Shown here one piece after another: positions 40,805 through 49,597 of a DNA stretch of 64,000 bases; position 1 is the stretch's first letter; the number at the start of each line of letters is the position of its first letter. The stretch spans positions 1 through 64,000 of the forward strand of contig JAFAZX010000015.1 of NCBI GenBank assembly GCA_019239425.1. The letters run 5' to 3'. Origin of the DNA: Acidobacteriota bacterium. GTDB taxonomy: Bacteria > Acidobacteriota > Blastocatellia > Pyrinomonadales > Pyrinomonadaceae. A model generated the notes under the pieces. That model was not told the origin of the DNA and ran no database searches. It saw only the letters and a program-made list of their open reading frames with translations. The translations under genes and the position numbers were made by a program.

Positions 40805-40888
40805 CAATCAACTATGTTCCTTCTTAAAGCTGCTCGGCCCTTAAAGCGGCGGGCCACTCACTGAAAAGTAGTCGGACTCGAGCCGCCT

Positions 40889-41425
40889 TTAGTGGGCGGC
40901 GAGCCAGTCGCTGAAGACCTGCGACTCCTCGTTCTTGCCCGACCAGCGGGCGCGGTTCTTGCCCGTCAGCGCGAGGATCATCGCCTGGTGCTGGCCGGCG
41001 CGGTCGCCGAGCCGCTCGAAGTAGTTGTAGAGCCGGTCGATGCGCGCGACCGATTCGCGCGCCGCCTCGACGTTGCGGAAGTGGAGCACGTTGCGGAAGT
41101 AGCGCGTGTAGACGTTCTGCTCCCGGCCGGTCGTGGTGTAGAGGTCGAAGTAGCCGTCGAGGTGCCCGGCGTGCTGCAAGACCTGCGCGACGTAGGAGGG
41201 CCTGGCCTTCACACGGCGCACGATCTCCGCGATGTCCTTCGTGCCGGACTCGAAGAGCGAGACGATCTGCTCCTTCTTCGTCCGCTGCTCGGCCGGCTCT
41301 AACTCAAAGGTCTCCGCCTGCGCCGCCTCGACGTGCTCGCGCTCCAGGGCCTCGTCGGCGTAGTCGAGCTCGAGCGTGAGCGGCTTCATCTCCTCAAGAA
41401 TCTCTTCGGTCGTCATCGTTTTCAC
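40889..41425 (-). CDS. hypothetical protein, possible HTH, downstream of Rad52-like gene
   Basis: EQIVSLFESGTKDIAEIVRRVKARPSYVAQVLQHAG. Confidence 0.7.
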   Translation of the reverse strand: MKTMTTEEILEEMKPLTLELDYADEALEREHVEAAQAETFELEPAEQRTKKEQIVSLFESGTKDIAEIVRRVKARPSYVAQVLQHAGHLDGYFDLYTTTGREQNVYTRYFRNVLHFRNVEAARESVARIDRLYNYFERLGDRAGQHQAMILALTGKNRARWSGKNEESQVFSDWLAAH

Positions 41426-41437
41426 CCCTTGCTCACA

Positions 41438-41506
41438 GCGAGCAGTAAGCAGTCGTTTAGATGTTTGAGACGGCGAGCAGTTCGCCCCCGACTGCTTACT
41501 GCTCGC
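41438..41506. repeat. inverted repeat, family I (GAGCAGTAAGCAGT), 18-bp perfect arms
   Basis: gcgagcagtaagcagtcg / cgactgcttactgctcgc. Confidence 0.92.
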
Positions 41507-41524
41507 CGCTCACTGCTTACCGTC

Positions 41525-42829
41525 TTAGCTCGCGCGGCGCACCTCGAAGGTCTGCTGGTTCTGCAAGCCCTTGAGGTGGTCGATGAAGCTCGAAGCGGCG
41601 CGCTTCGAAAGCTCCTCGGTGCGGACGCGCATCACCGACTGGCACTCCTCGTCCATGTCCACGCCGGCCTCGCGGGCCAGCGCCCGGATCATGCCGAGCT
41701 GCTTCGGCGTGACGAGGTCGGCCATCGACTTGGCGAGCGGGTCGCGCGGGAAGTCGCCCGGCTGCGGGCCAGAGCCCTCGCGCTCGATGACCTCCGACTC
41801 GCGCTGGTAGAGCTCGCGCGCGATGCCGAACTTGATGGCCGCGCGCTTCAGTGCGTCGTGCTCGGCCTTCTTGATGCCGGTCTCGTTGTCCGCGTTCCCC
41901 GTGCCGACGCCCTCGCGCGTGACGCCGTCGATGGTGATGGCGCAGGTGACGGCGACCATCTCGCCGATCTGGACGATGCCGCGGACGGCGTGCGACCAGG
42001 TGGGGGCGACGCGGTCGAGGATGTCTGCGACGGTGTGCCACTCGACGTACTCGACCATGTGCTGGTTGCCGTTGCGGTCGCGCCAGCCCTCGCGCGTCTT
42101 GATGAGGCGCGGGTCGACCGGCTGCTTCAAGGTGCCCAAGGTCTTCGCGAAAGAGAGCGGCACCACGGGCGCGCTCGCCTGCTGCTCGTACTCTTCGGCG
42201 GTGATGAAGTCCTGCTCCTCTTCCGCCTTCTGAACGTGTGCGGTTGCTTTCTTCGTCATCTCTAGCTCCTCTGTCTCTTCGTATTCCGCGAGCGAACGCT
42301 GAGGAGTCTTGACGGCGTTGGCGATGAACTCGACCTCCGACGCCTTGACCTCCGGCTGCTCGTTCTGCTCCCGTACGAAGCGCGGCGCTTTGCGCGGGGC
42401 ACGAAGCGTGGCCTCCGCGGCAGCCTCGCCGAGCTTCTCGGATGCGGTCTGTGTCAAAGTGTTGGGCGTCTCCGCCGCAACAACGTTCTCGGGAGTCGCG
42501 CCCTGCGCCTGCGGGGCGGAAACCTGTGTGGCGGCGGCCTGCTGCTTGGCGGCGGCCTCCGTGTTCTTCGCGAGCACCGCGTGCTTGACGGCGAGGATGT
42601 GCTCGCAGCGGTAGCGCGCGTCCTGGGCCGACTGCTCCTCGAACTCAAGGCAGGTGCAGCGCACCCGGCCCGCCTCGTCGCGCCAGACCTCGTAGGAGGC
42701 GCGCCGTCCCCGGAGGGTCGGCGTGGTCACGCGGAAGCGGTCGCCCTCGCGGTTCACCAGACCCATCGCGGCGATCCCTTGAGCGCGCTTGTCGCGCATC
42801 AAAGCTTTCTTGTCGAGTACGGCAGTCAT
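41525..42829 (-). CDS. SWIM zinc-finger plus Rad52-family single-strand annealing protein
   Basis: CTCLEFEEQSAQDARYRCEH (CxCxnCxH); VEYVEWHTVADILDRVAPTWSHAVRG...GVGTGNADNETGIKKAEHDALKRAAIKFGI. Confidence 0.85.
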   Translation of the reverse strand: MTAVLDKKALMRDKRAQGIAAMGLVNREGDRFRVTTPTLRGRRASYEVWRDEAGRVRCTCLEFEEQSAQDARYRCEHILAVKHAVLAKNTEAAAKQQAAATQVSAPQAQGATPENVVAAETPNTLTQTASEKLGEAAAEATLRAPRKAPRFVREQNEQPEVKASEVEFIANAVKTPQRSLAEYEETEELEMTKKATAHVQKAEEEQDFITAEEYEQQASAPVVPLSFAKTLGTLKQPVDPRLIKTREGWRDRNGNQHMVEYVEWHTVADILDRVAPTWSHAVRGIVQIGEMVAVTCAITIDGVTREGVGTGNADNETGIKKAEHDALKRAAIKFGIARELYQRESEVIEREGSGPQPGDFPRDPLAKSMADLVTPKQLGMIRALAREAGVDMDEECQSVMRVRTEELSKRAASSFIDHLKGLQNQQTFEVRRAS

Positions 42830-42861
42830 GGCCTTAATCCTCCGAACCTGTCAGAAACTCT

Positions 42862-43068
42862 TCAGGCGGCCTTCTCGGTCGGCATCTGCTTGACGACGAC
42901 GCGCTCGGCCGCTTCGGGCTGCGGGCCGAACCCGGCGCGCTCCTGCAGGCGACGCTCAAGCTCGACGACACGCGCCTCCAACTCCTCGACGCGGCGGCCC
43001 TGCCGGTGCAGGGTCTTGAACAGCCCGTCGAACGTCTCCCAGATCACGTCGCTCACCTTCTGTTTCAC
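42862..43068 (-). CDS. small coiled-coil protein
   Basis: VEELEARVVELERRLQER; first gene of the Rad52 operon. Confidence 0.65.
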   Translation of the reverse strand: MKQKVSDVIWETFDGLFKTLHRQGRRVEELEARVVELERRLQERAGFGPQPEAAERVVVKQMPTEKAA

Positions 43069-43107
43069 TCCTTGCGTTCAGAGTCGCCGCATGTTTACTG
43101 CAACGCT

Positions 43108-43127
43108 CTGTTTCATACGTGAAACAG
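43108..43127. promoter_or_regulatory. palindromic operator candidate CTGTTTCA-TACG-TGAAACAG
   Basis: 8-bp perfect half-sites between divergent XRE and Rad52 operons; extra TGTTTCA half-site just upstream of the 43068 start. Confidence 0.65.
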
Positions 43128-43265
43128 TGTACCAGCGTTCCCGGTTTGTTGCAAGCATAAAACAAGGTCTTGCGCAGGAAATTTTCTTGTGCTATGTTGG
43201 GGGCTGCAAAGGTGGGCGCCGGAGTCCGTGTAGGGATTCCGGAAGGCCCGCGAAGGAGGCCGAAA

Positions 43266-43694
43266 ATGGCAGAACAGTCGAAAAGTTTAGTGAACACGGT
43301 CGAGCTGGGGCGCGCCATCCGCCGCAAGCGCGAGGAGCTTGGGCTTTCGCTGAGGGACGTGGCGAACGAGACGCGGGTCTCGGCCTCGACGCTCTCGCGC
43401 ATCGAGAACGGCACGGGCAAGCCCGACGCCGACAACATCGCGCGCCTGACGGGCTGGCTCGACATGCCGATGGAGCGCGTGATGGGCGCGCGCAAGACGG
43501 AGGAGGGCACGGACACCTCGGCGGTCGTCTACTTCCCGCACGAGGCGACGCCCGACATCGTCGAGGCGCATCTGCGCGCCGACCGCAACCTCACGCCCGA
43601 GACGGCCAAGGCCCTCTCCGAACTCTTCCGCGTCGCCTACCAACAGTTCTCCGCGCCCGGCACCGACGCCCGCGCCCGCAAGAACCGGAAGTAG
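43266..43694 (+). CDS. XRE-family transcriptional regulator
   Basis: IRRKREELGLSLRDVANETRVSASTLSRIENGTGKPDADNIARLTGWL. Confidence 0.92.
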   Translation: MAEQSKSLVNTVELGRAIRRKREELGLSLRDVANETRVSASTLSRIENGTGKPDADNIARLTGWLDMPMERVMGARKTEEGTDTSAVVYFPHEATPDIVEAHLRADRNLTPETAKALSELFRVAYQQFSAPGTDARARKNRK

Positions 43695-43729
43695 CGACAG
43701 GCAGTTTCAGCACCGAAGTTCTACAAACG

Positions 43730-43762
43730 AGGGCGCTCAACTCAAGGCGGGTTGAGCGCCCT
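43730..43762 (+). terminator. hairpin terminator of XRE gene
   Basis: agggcgctcaac / gttgagcgccct. Confidence 0.8.
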
Positions 43763-43788
43763 TGTCACATCAAGAGGAGACCATAGAA

Positions 43789-44136
43789 ATGGCTAGCATC
43801 CAAATCGTCAAAATTGACGAGGACAAATCTCACTTCTCTGACACCAATCCTTCTTATGTACTTGTTTTGTCAGGCAAGCCTGACCAGAACTGGAAGGGTC
43901 AGCTTGAAGCTGTTTTTACGCAGAGCAAGAACAGCCAAATTCTGAACCTTCACGTTGACGGTAACCGCGGCAATGAACTGGTGCTTGATACCAGAAAAGA
44001 CGTAACCCCTGAGCAAATGTTGGAAACAGTGCAAGGGCTTGTCGCAAAGGTGAATAGTCAGGAGGAAGAGTTTAAGAACAAGCTCAGGGAACTGAATAAG
44101 AAACTAACTGCCTCAGAGGGCGAGACTTCGACTTAA
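43789..44136 (+). CDS. hypothetical protein, compositionally atypical (AT-richer)
   Basis: MASIQIVKIDEDKSHFSDTNPSYVLVLSGKPDQNWKGQLEAVFTQSKNSQ. Confidence 0.75.
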   Translation: MASIQIVKIDEDKSHFSDTNPSYVLVLSGKPDQNWKGQLEAVFTQSKNSQILNLHVDGNRGNELVLDTRKDVTPEQMLETVQGLVAKVNSQEEEFKNKLRELNKKLTASEGETST

Positions 44137-44239
44137 AATTTAGCCTGCCCGTCCGCTAATGTCTGCCGGCGGGCAGAGTGGCGAAAGCAACGTGTAAACC
44201 TCGCAGGGAAATAGCTAGGAGGGGCGAAGGAGAAGAGAA

Positions 44240-44713
44240 ATGTCAGAGAAGGTAAAGCCAATACCGGACGGTTACCACAGCGTGACGCCTTATCTGATTG
44301 TGGACGGGGCGGCGCGGGCGATTGAGTTTTACAGGGAGGCGTTCGGGGCGAGGGAGTTGTTTCGGATGGAGGGGCCGGGCGGGAAGGTCGCGCACGCCGA
44401 GATACAGATTGGGGACTCGCGCGTAATGCTCGGCGACGAGCACCCGCAGGTCGGGGCGCGCGGGCCGCGTTCGTTCGGCGGGTCGCCCGTGGGGCTCACG
44501 CTCTACGTCGAGGACGTGGACGTGACCATGGCGCGGGCCTTGGAGGCCGGGGCGAAGTTGACGAGGCCCGTGGCCGACCAGTTCTACGGCGACCGCACGG
44601 GCGGCTTCGAAGACCCGTTCGGGCATTCGTGGTACGTCGCCACGCACGTCGAGGACGTTAGTCACGAGGAGTTGCAGAAGCGCGCCGCCGCGGCGCACGG
44701 CGGCGGCGAGTAA
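44240..44713 (+). CDS. VOC/PhnB-like glyoxalase protein
   Basis: VTPYLIVDGAARAIEFYREAFGARELFRMEGPGGKVAHAEIQIGDSRVMLGDE. Confidence 0.9.
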   Translation: MSEKVKPIPDGYHSVTPYLIVDGAARAIEFYREAFGARELFRMEGPGGKVAHAEIQIGDSRVMLGDEHPQVGARGPRSFGGSPVGLTLYVEDVDVTMARALEAGAKLTRPVADQFYGDRTGGFEDPFGHSWYVATHVEDVSHEELQKRAAAAHGGGE

Positions 44714-44747
44714 GAGTTAAAGGCAGCGGCGAGCAAGGGGAAGTTGT

Positions 44748-45599
44748 TTGCAGTTCAAGGCGATTTACGGCGTCGATTTCAGCGGCGCGCGTCTGGCGGG
44801 GCGGAACACCTGGGTCGCGCGGATTGAGAAGAAGAAGAGAAGTGAGGGGTGTCAGAGTCCCTGGCGTCTGTCGGAGCTGGCGCGGCTCGAAGATTTGTGC
44901 GGGACAGCCGAAAGGGCCGAGGCCCTGGGCCATCTCGTCGAGTTAATAGGGGAGTCGGAGGGCGCGCTCTGGTCTCTGGACTTCCCGTTCGGGATGCCAG
45001 TGGAGGTTTTGGGAGAGCGTTGGGGAAAGCAGTTTGAGTTCATCGGCGAGTGGGGCGAGGACGGCTACGGGGCCGGGCTGGAATGCGTGCGGCGTTCGAA
45101 GGAGTTGTGCGGGGCCAAGCACATCCGCCGCCTGACCGACATCGAGGAGCGCGCGCCGTTCGACCCGTACCACTACCGCATCATCTACCAGACCTTCCAC
45201 GGCATGCGCGACGTGCTCGCGCCGCTCATGCGCCGACGCCACACGGCCATCCTTCCTTTTCAGTACAAACGTCTGCCGAACGCGCGCCGCGTCCTCGTCG
45301 AAGCCTGCCCGGCCTCGACCTTGAAGCGCATGCGGCTCCCGCACCAGAACTACAAGCAGCCCGAGGGCGGGCCGCTCACGCCGAAGCGCCGCCGCACGCG
45401 CCGCCGTATCCTCGAAGGTCTCGCGCCGCACGTCTGCATCCGCCCCACCGACCGCCTCCGCATCATGCGCAACGGCGGCGGCGACGCCCTCGACGCGGTG
45501 CTCGCGGCCCTCGGCGCCGCACGCTCCTGGCGCGAGACCGACCACGCCTCCGTCGCCAGGCACCGACGCTACCCGCGCGAAGGCAGGCTCTACGTTTGA
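44748..45599 (+). CDS. DUF429-like predicted nuclease
   Basis: YGVDFSGARLAGRNTW...LWSLDFPFGMP...VEACPASTLK...GGGDALDAVLAAL; TTG start. Confidence 0.75.
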   Translation: MQFKAIYGVDFSGARLAGRNTWVARIEKKKRSEGCQSPWRLSELARLEDLCGTAERAEALGHLVELIGESEGALWSLDFPFGMPVEVLGERWGKQFEFIGEWGEDGYGAGLECVRRSKELCGAKHIRRLTDIEERAPFDPYHYRIIYQTFHGMRDVLAPLMRRRHTAILPFQYKRLPNARRVLVEACPASTLKRMRLPHQNYKQPEGGPLTPKRRRTRRRILEGLAPHVCIRPTDRLRIMRNGGGDALDAVLAALGAARSWRETDHASVARHRRYPREGRLYV

Positions 45600-45648
45600 G
45601 TTAGATTCGATAGCGGAAAAGTCACGCGGGGCGGGTATAATTCGGGCC

Positions 45649-46326
45649 GTGGACACGGAGAATCTGCCGCCGACTTTTAAGGGGAGACAGTACGAGGTGC
45701 GCGCCCTGGGGTTGCGCGACTTCGCGGGGCTGCGCCGGGAGGACGAGGCCCTCGACCCGTTCGAGCTGGCCTACTTCGCGAGGTTGATGGTGATCAACTT
45801 CGACGAGATCGCGGGGCTCTCGGAGGAGACGCGGGAGCACCTTCTGGGCGTGGGCGTGAACGACTGGTCGGGCGGGACTTCGTCCAGGGCGCTGCCGAAC
45901 GGCTGGCGGCTCATCATCCTCAACCCGAAGCACGGGAAGTCGCGGAACAACGCGACGCTGATGGAGGAGGTCTGCCACGTCTTCCTCGGGCACAGGGCGA
46001 ACCGGCTCTCGATTGTCGCGCAGAACAAGCAGGGGAAGACCGTCGCGCGCGACTACAACGAGGCGGACGAGGAGGCCGCGTACGCCGTGGGCGCGGCGGC
46101 GCTCGTGCCGTTCGCGGGGCTGCGGAAGCTGCTCAGGCAGAACAAGACTTCCATCGAGATGGCGCGTAACTTCAACGTGAGCAGGGAACTCATCGAGTAC
46201 CGCCTGAAGGTCTGCCGCCTCTGGGCCGAGTACCGCCAGCGCCACCCCGAAGAGGACGCCGCGCGCGAGCAGCGCCGCCGCGCCTTCGCCGCCGCCAACG
46301 CCGAACGCAACGCGGGGGCGGACTAG
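45649..46326 (+). CDS. ImmA/IrrE-like metallo-endopeptidase family protein with variant motif
   Basis: LMEEVCHVFLGHRANRL...NEADEEAAYAVGAAALVPFAGLRKLLRQNKTSIEMARNFNVSRELIEYRLKV; GTG start. Confidence 0.82.
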   Translation: MDTENLPPTFKGRQYEVRALGLRDFAGLRREDEALDPFELAYFARLMVINFDEIAGLSEETREHLLGVGVNDWSGGTSSRALPNGWRLIILNPKHGKSRNNATLMEEVCHVFLGHRANRLSIVAQNKQGKTVARDYNEADEEAAYAVGAAALVPFAGLRKLLRQNKTSIEMARNFNVSRELIEYRLKVCRLWAEYRQRHPEEDAAREQRRRAFAAANAERNAGAD

Positions 46327-46361
46327 GGCAGGTCGTCAAACGTCAGGAGGAGTCACAGCCC

Positions 46362-47120
46362 GTGTGCATGTTCTCCAGGGTCGTCGCGTCCGTCGCCGAC
46401 ACGAGCATCTTCGCCAGAAGCTCCGCCGGCGGGCGGCAGTTCCTCGTCTACAGCATGAAGTACAGCGCCGACTCAGACCTGGCGATGATCCTCCCCCTGC
46501 CGACCCCGCCCTCGCCGCCCGAAGACGCCGTCCGATTCATAGACCTCTCCCTCTACCCGCGGTTCTTCGAAGACATGGCCAAAGGTTTCAACTTCCCCGT
46601 GACGAGGAGTCGGGCCGCGCGGGCCGCGTTAGGAGGCAGACCGACCCTCAAAGTTCACGAGGTCGGCAGCTTTCAGGCGTCGTTTGTGCCGCGCCTGCAA
46701 GACTTCGGGCGGCTGGATAAACGCTTCCGCCTCCCCGAACAGACCTGGGAGCAACTGCCGCAATACAGTGACTACGCTTTCGCAGTTTTCAAATTGCAGG
46801 CCGGGGCCAAAAACGTCCACCCGATGGCGTTCGAGTTTCCGAGAAGTGAGCCGCGGGAACTGTTCTTCCCGACCGTGCACGTCCACGAGGGCGCCGTGTC
46901 GGCCTACGCCGATTTTGACCACTCGCTCTACCTCCAGACGCCGCGGGCGCGGGCCGGAATGTCCGTCTCTACGGCCGACGGCTTTAGCCCGTGGACGGCC
47001 GGTCAGTTCATGGACGTGGGCAGGACGCAGGGCATCGTCGACGCCGAGAGCGTCGTTCAGAAATGGCGACTCAAAGGTCTGAGGGCCAACACGGATATCT
47101 TTGTCGAAGAGAAGATGTGA
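46362..47120 (+). CDS. conserved hypothetical protein
   Basis: MCMFSRVVASVADTSIFARSSAGGRQFLVYSMKYSADSDLAMILPLPTPP. Confidence 0.75.
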   Translation: MCMFSRVVASVADTSIFARSSAGGRQFLVYSMKYSADSDLAMILPLPTPPSPPEDAVRFIDLSLYPRFFEDMAKGFNFPVTRSRAARAALGGRPTLKVHEVGSFQASFVPRLQDFGRLDKRFRLPEQTWEQLPQYSDYAFAVFKLQAGAKNVHPMAFEFPRSEPRELFFPTVHVHEGAVSAYADFDHSLYLQTPRARAGMSVSTADGFSPWTAGQFMDVGRTQGIVDAESVVQKWRLKGLRANTDIFVEEKM

Positions 47121-47178
47121 GCGCCGACGGTAGCAGTTCGCAAACGGGCGTGACCGAAAAGGCGTGCCCGCGGAGACG

Positions 47179-47224
47179 GAAGAGGCTGGGCTCGAAGGGA
47201 TATCCCTTCGAGCCCAGCCTCTTC
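47179..47224. terminator. 46-bp perfect palindrome between convergent genes; bidirectional terminator
   Basis: gaagaggctgggctcgaagggatatcccttcgagcccagcctcttc. Confidence 0.85.
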
Positions 47225-47268
47225 GTCTTAACGGGGACTGACTTCATCCCCACCGATTGAAGTCGGCT

Positions 47269-48240
47269 TTACTGTCCCTGCTGCGGCCTCCCCGACTGGA
47301 TGAGGCGCTGGCGCGCGGTGTTGCCGGGGACGGCGATGTGCGTCGCCGGGTCGTACTCCTTGCCGACGGAGGGGCTGCCCTGCGGCACGTAGATTTCCAC
47401 GCGCGTCGTGCTGTAGCCCGAGGGGATGTAGCGCACGTAGTAGCCGTCCGGGTGCACAGACCAGCGGCCCGAGGGCACCTCCTGGCTGCCCGGCCCGAGC
47501 GGCGCGTTGCCGGAGAGCACCGCGACGCGCTCCATCTCGGCGAAGGTCGCGCCGGGCGTCGTCAGCATCTGGCGGAGCTGTGCCTCGGCCTGCGCGATCT
47601 GCCGGAGCGGCTCGGGCACGCCGCCGAGCGCGTCGGTCAGGGCGTTACCCGAGAGCGCGTCGAGCGCGCTGCGGTTCAGGCCCGCGAGCTGGCGCGGCGT
47701 CAAAAGCCGCGCGGCCGTCGCCTTCAAAGAGGAGTCCAAGTCCTCGAACTTGGCGCGCGCGATGATGGCCCACAGCAGCACCTGTATGTCGTGCTGGTGA
47801 ATCTCCGGGTGGTTGACCGAGTTGCGCACGATGGTCATCACGGCGTCCTCGGCCGGGCCTTTCGGGGGCGCGTAGAGGTAGCCGTCGCCGCCGCCGGGGC
47901 CGTGCGTGCCGGCCTTGAGGCAGTAGCTCTGGTCGACGAACATGTAGTAGCCGGGCTGCAGCACGAAGCCGCCGTTGGGCGTCCGCTGCAAGGTCATCAG
48001 GGAGCGCTCGGGCTCGCGCGGCGTGAAGCCGTCCTTCGAAGAGTCGCCCCACTTGGCGTCGGGCAGGCTGGTCGTAATCGGCTGCTTGTCGCCGAGCAGG
48101 TTCGGCGTCTTCTTCTTCAGCTTGTCGCCGAGGCCGCCCAAGCCCCCGAGCTGCGCCGAGGCGGTGCCGGCGCAGAGGGCGACGAGCAGCGCGGCGCAGA
48201 CGGCCAACAGGCCGGGGCGTCTGAAACTTTGATTGTGCAT
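47269..48240 (-). CDS. hypothetical secreted protein
   Basis: Signal peptide LLAVCAALLVALCAGTASAQ. Confidence 0.75.
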   Translation of the reverse strand: MHNQSFRRPGLLAVCAALLVALCAGTASAQLGGLGGLGDKLKKKTPNLLGDKQPITTSLPDAKWGDSSKDGFTPREPERSLMTLQRTPNGGFVLQPGYYMFVDQSYCLKAGTHGPGGGDGYLYAPPKGPAEDAVMTIVRNSVNHPEIHQHDIQVLLWAIIARAKFEDLDSSLKATAARLLTPRQLAGLNRSALDALSGNALTDALGGVPEPLRQIAQAEAQLRQMLTTPGATFAEMERVAVLSGNAPLGPGSQEVPSGRWSVHPDGYYVRYIPSGYSTTRVEIYVPQGSPSVGKEYDPATHIAVPGNTARQRLIQSGRPQQGQ

Positions 48241-48366
48241 TGAGTCTTACTTCTCCCAGGGGTTTGAAAGATACCGCAGTGCGTAGATGTTAGCTTCGCC
48301 CGAAGGGTTGGGCAAGTCCTAAGTTCGGCCTTCACTTTTCGACCGCCGCCGTTTAATTTCTCAAGC

Positions 48367-49503
48367 ATGAGGACGGACGGCAGTTCGCCCGAGAAGCTCA
48401 GAGAGCTGCGCGACGAGGTCAAGCGCTGCATCGACTACCGCGCCTTCTACCTGCGGTACTGCCCCGAGGCGCGCCAGAGCGGCGCGCGCCTGCAATCGCT
48501 CTGCCCCATCCCCGCGCACGCGCACAGCGGGAAGGGGCACCCCAGCCTCTCCATCGATCTCCAGCAGGGGCTCTTCAACTGCTTCTCGCGCGACGAGGGC
48601 GGCGACGCCATCACCTTCTACGAGCTGATGCACGGCGTCAGCTACGCGCGCGCGGTGAGGGAGCTTGCGCGCGAGCTGGGCCTGGACGGGAGAAAGGGCC
48701 GGCGCCCTTCGCTCGCCTCGGCGTCGGCGCCGGACGCCTCCGAAGCGGAGGGCGAGAGCTTCGAGCCGCTCGACGCGGAGCAGACCGCCGAGGTCTGCAC
48801 GCGCTTCCTTGAGATCTGCCGGGCCGAAAATCAGTTGGAGGGCACGGCCTACCTCGCGCGCCGCGGCATCGACGCCGCGACCGCCCGCCGCGCGGGCGTC
48901 ACGTACTTCCCGCGCCGCGCCTACCGCCGCGTCATGCGCCGTGTGTCGGACAGTTTCCCGGTCGAGACGCTCCGGCGCGCGGGCCTCTTCAACCGCAAAG
49001 AGCACCTGACGTTCTATCATCACCGCCTGCTCTTTCCGTTCTACGTCAACGGCCGGCCCGTCTACTTGCAAGCGCGCACGACCGCGGCCGGCGTCGAGCC
49101 GCGCTGGCACAACATGCGCGGCCACGTCCCCGCGCTCTACAACGCGGACTCCCTGCCCGAACTTCAGAGCGGCGCAATCGTCTACCTCGTCGAAGGCTTC
49201 ACCGACACGCTCACGCTCCTCGCGCACGGCTTCGCGGGGGTCGGACTCGTCGGCGCCGGCGGGCTGAAAGGCGATTGGCTCGCGCCCTTGGGCCGCTTCC
49301 GCGTCGTCGCCGCGCTCGACCCGGACGCCGCCGGGCGCAAGGCCTCCGCACGCTACCGCGAACTCTTCCAGGCGCGCGGCCTGGCGCTGGCGGTCATCGA
49401 ACTCCCCTCCGACATCAACGACCTCTTCCGACACCACCCGGCCGCGGCTTTGGAGTTGGAGCTTTTGACCGAGAAAGCTCTGGAAGAGATCGGCAAAGAC
49501 TGA
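48367..49503 (+). CDS. CHC2/TOPRIM primase-like protein
   Basis: IDYRAFYLRYCPEARQSG..LCPIPAHAHSGKGHPSLSIDLQQGLFNCFSRDEGGDAITF; VEGFTDTLTLLAHG; ALDPDAAGR. Confidence 0.85.
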   Translation: MRTDGSSPEKLRELRDEVKRCIDYRAFYLRYCPEARQSGARLQSLCPIPAHAHSGKGHPSLSIDLQQGLFNCFSRDEGGDAITFYELMHGVSYARAVRELARELGLDGRKGRRPSLASASAPDASEAEGESFEPLDAEQTAEVCTRFLEICRAENQLEGTAYLARRGIDAATARRAGVTYFPRRAYRRVMRRVSDSFPVETLRRAGLFNRKEHLTFYHHRLLFPFYVNGRPVYLQARTTAAGVEPRWHNMRGHVPALYNADSLPELQSGAIVYLVEGFTDTLTLLAHGFAGVGLVGAGGLKGDWLAPLGRFRVVAALDPDAAGRKASARYRELFQARGLALAVIELPSDINDLFRHHPAAALELELLTEKALEEIGKD

Positions 49504-49597
49504 ACCTTCCGAGCCGGCTTCTACGCGTTAGCAGAAGGGCGCCGTGTTGGACGGCCGCTCCCGAGTTCTTCCAAACCACAGTCGCCGGTGGCGTCGA

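Noticed and set aside
40889-49503. Calling the region a confirmed prophage
   Set aside because: No integrase, portal, terminase, capsid or att repeats were seen; only phage-compatible genes, so it stays a hypothesis
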